Source of the DNA: JAFGRU01 sp016934985
Lineage (GTDB): Bacteria; Desulfobacterota; Desulfuromonadia; Desulfuromonadales; JAAYDE01
DNA length: 64,000 nucleotides
Direction of reading: 5' to 3'
Assembly: GCA_963665045.2 (NCBI GenBank)
Contig: CAXXJQ010000009.1
Coordinates: 248,001-312,000 of the forward strand
Shown here: piece after piece, positions 63,153 through 64,000 of the stretch
Layout: every line of letters starts with the position of its first letter
How positions within the stretch are numbered: position 1 is the stretch's first letter
The notes under the pieces: generated by a model
What the model was told of the DNA's origin: nothing
Databases searched by the model: none
What the model saw: only the letters and a program-made list of their open reading frames with translations
Program-made: the position numbers and the translations under genes

Positions 63153-63968
63153 ATGGGAAGACCTGCACATATTTTAATTGTCATCATTTCGCTGCTGTTC
63201 TGCGCAAACGCTTTTGCCTCTGAGCCAATAAAGGTCTCTTCGACGGTATATCCCTCGTTCAGCCAGCCGAATGTTATACCCGGCAGAGGGAACGGAGTTC
63301 TTTACGATCTTACTGTAGAAGCATTTAAAGCGGCTGATTCAGAAGTGAAAATAGATTTTGTCCCCATGGCCAGAATCGTGTGGTCTGTAGTCGAAAAAAA
63401 ACATCACGCAACTTTGGGAGTGATTGAATGGTTTGCCAAAGATCAGAAAGATCATCTTGTCGAAACCGTGGAACTGATCAACGCAAACATTGTCTTTTTC
63501 TTCAAAAGAGAAAGGTTCCCTGACGGACTTTCCTATGAGAAATTAAGCGACCTGAAAAAATACAAGATCGGGAGCTTGATTGGCAGTTCGACACTCCCCC
63601 TTTTTGAAAAGGCTGTCATAAATGCTGAGTTAGTGGCTGAGCTTGAACAGAATTTCAAAAAATTGAATCTGGGGCGCATTGACCTGACCGTTGCGATTGA
63701 TCTTACCGGATGGAATATAATTAAAGACTTATTTCCTGATTCTGCGAATAATTTTTCAACGGTTAAAAAACCGTTGATCCAACTGAAAACAGGTCTGATT
63801 TTTCACAAAGAGCAGCACGATTCGCTACAAACATTTAAAAAGGGCCTGGATATAATTCTGAAAAACGGAACATATCATGAGATAGTCGAAAGATATTATG
63901 GGAAAGAACGAGCTTTCGACGATGTTCTACCTCAGGCCATTTGCGGGAAAATGAAGGAAAAACCATAG
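63153..63968 (+). CDS. Periplasmic solute-binding protein, family 3-like
   Basis: A 271-residue protein with a signal peptide (LIVIISLLFCANAFASE) and a solute-binding fold of the type-3 group: YPSFSQPNVIPGRGNGVLYDLTVEAFKAAD, VPMARIVWSVVEKKHHATLG, then KYKIGSLIGSSTLPLFEKA. The arrangement resembles orphan amino-acid-binding-like proteins that act as sensors, as no transporter genes are visible before the window ends. It is related in kind, not closely in sequence, to 38901-39704. The stop is at 63966-63968. Confidence 0.8.
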   Translation: MGRPAHILIVIISLLFCANAFASEPIKVSSTVYPSFSQPNVIPGRGNGVLYDLTVEAFKAADSEVKIDFVPMARIVWSVVEKKHHATLGVIEWFAKDQKDHLVETVELINANIVFFFKRERFPDGLSYEKLSDLKKYKIGSLIGSSTLPLFEKAVINAELVAELEQNFKKLNLGRIDLTVAIDLTGWNIIKDLFPDSANNFSTVKKPLIQLKTGLIFHKEQHDSLQTFKKGLDIILKNGTYHEIVERYYGKERAFDDVLPQAICGKMKEKP

Positions 63969-64000
63969 CTTTAATTCCTCCCAAAAAATTCAGATAGAGG

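Overview
The window looks like a chromosomal segment from a Desulfuromonadia-type (Geobacter/Desulfuromonas/Pelobacter-like) bacterium. This is an inference from gene content: a citramalate synthase route to isoleucine, a tilS-ftsH-folP-cdaA-ybbR-glmM-acpS-nnr housekeeping run, a two-subunit E1 pyruvate dehydrogenase, and many short dispersed repeats. Almost everything from 0.3 to 21 kb and from 34 to 59.6 kb is on the minus strand.

Region 1 (336-15169, minus) is a contractile injection system of the extracellular (eCIS/PVC/Afp-like) kind. In transcription order it has one sheath, one tube, a T4 gp26-like baseplate protein with a zinc ribbon, a long disordered protein with a conserved-looking C-terminus, a Pvc16-type cap protein (DUF4255), an AAA+ ATPase, a 77-residue protein, a CIS_tube protein, a LysM protein, a gpD-like hub, a gpV-like spike, gp25, and two baseplate J-like wedge proteins. 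No terminase, capsid, integrase or ClpV is visible. Tail fibre, tape measure and toxin genes are not seen and could lie left of base 1. The two J genes are frameshifted in the given sequence, but every shift is a single extra base, nearly always in a homopolymer, so sequence error is more likely than decay.

Region 2 (15638-21354, minus) is a pyruvate dehydrogenase operon (E1 alpha, E1 beta, E2) followed 15 bases later by a Lon-like AAA protease. Region 3 (21546-24404) has an MBL hydrolase, a TatD nuclease and TcdA. Region 4 (24606-33982) groups membrane-lipid and light/oxidative-damage genes: DUF2177, DUF2878, a DUF1365-cyclopropane synthase fusion, a COG2907 flavoprotein, DUF1295, two flavin-binding (PNPOx) genes of which one is dead, a SOUL haem-binding protein, a histidine phosphatase and a DNA photolyase. 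Related sets are known from sigmaE-ChrR singlet-oxygen regulons in other proteobacteria.

Region 5 (34464-41218) carries a P-type cation ATPase, a PNPOx protein, PsiE, a solute-binding protein, a response regulator, a 51-residue zinc ribbon and a ComEA-like HhH protein. Region 6 (41215-59599, minus) is core metabolism: cimA, lysC, lpdA, tsaE, a CBS protein, nnr, acpS, glmM, ybbR, cdaA, folP, ftsH, tilS, two Met tRNAs, a SPOR protein and argS.

Region 7 (59.7-64 kb, plus) is accessory: a nucleotidyltransferase/unknown gene pair behind a sigma70-like promoter with two matched palindromic operators, a 36-base perfect palindrome, a cysteine-rich secreted protein, a lipoprotein and a second solute-binding protein. 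Three families of short dispersed repeats (called R1, R2, R3 here) sit between genes, including inside the injection-system operon.
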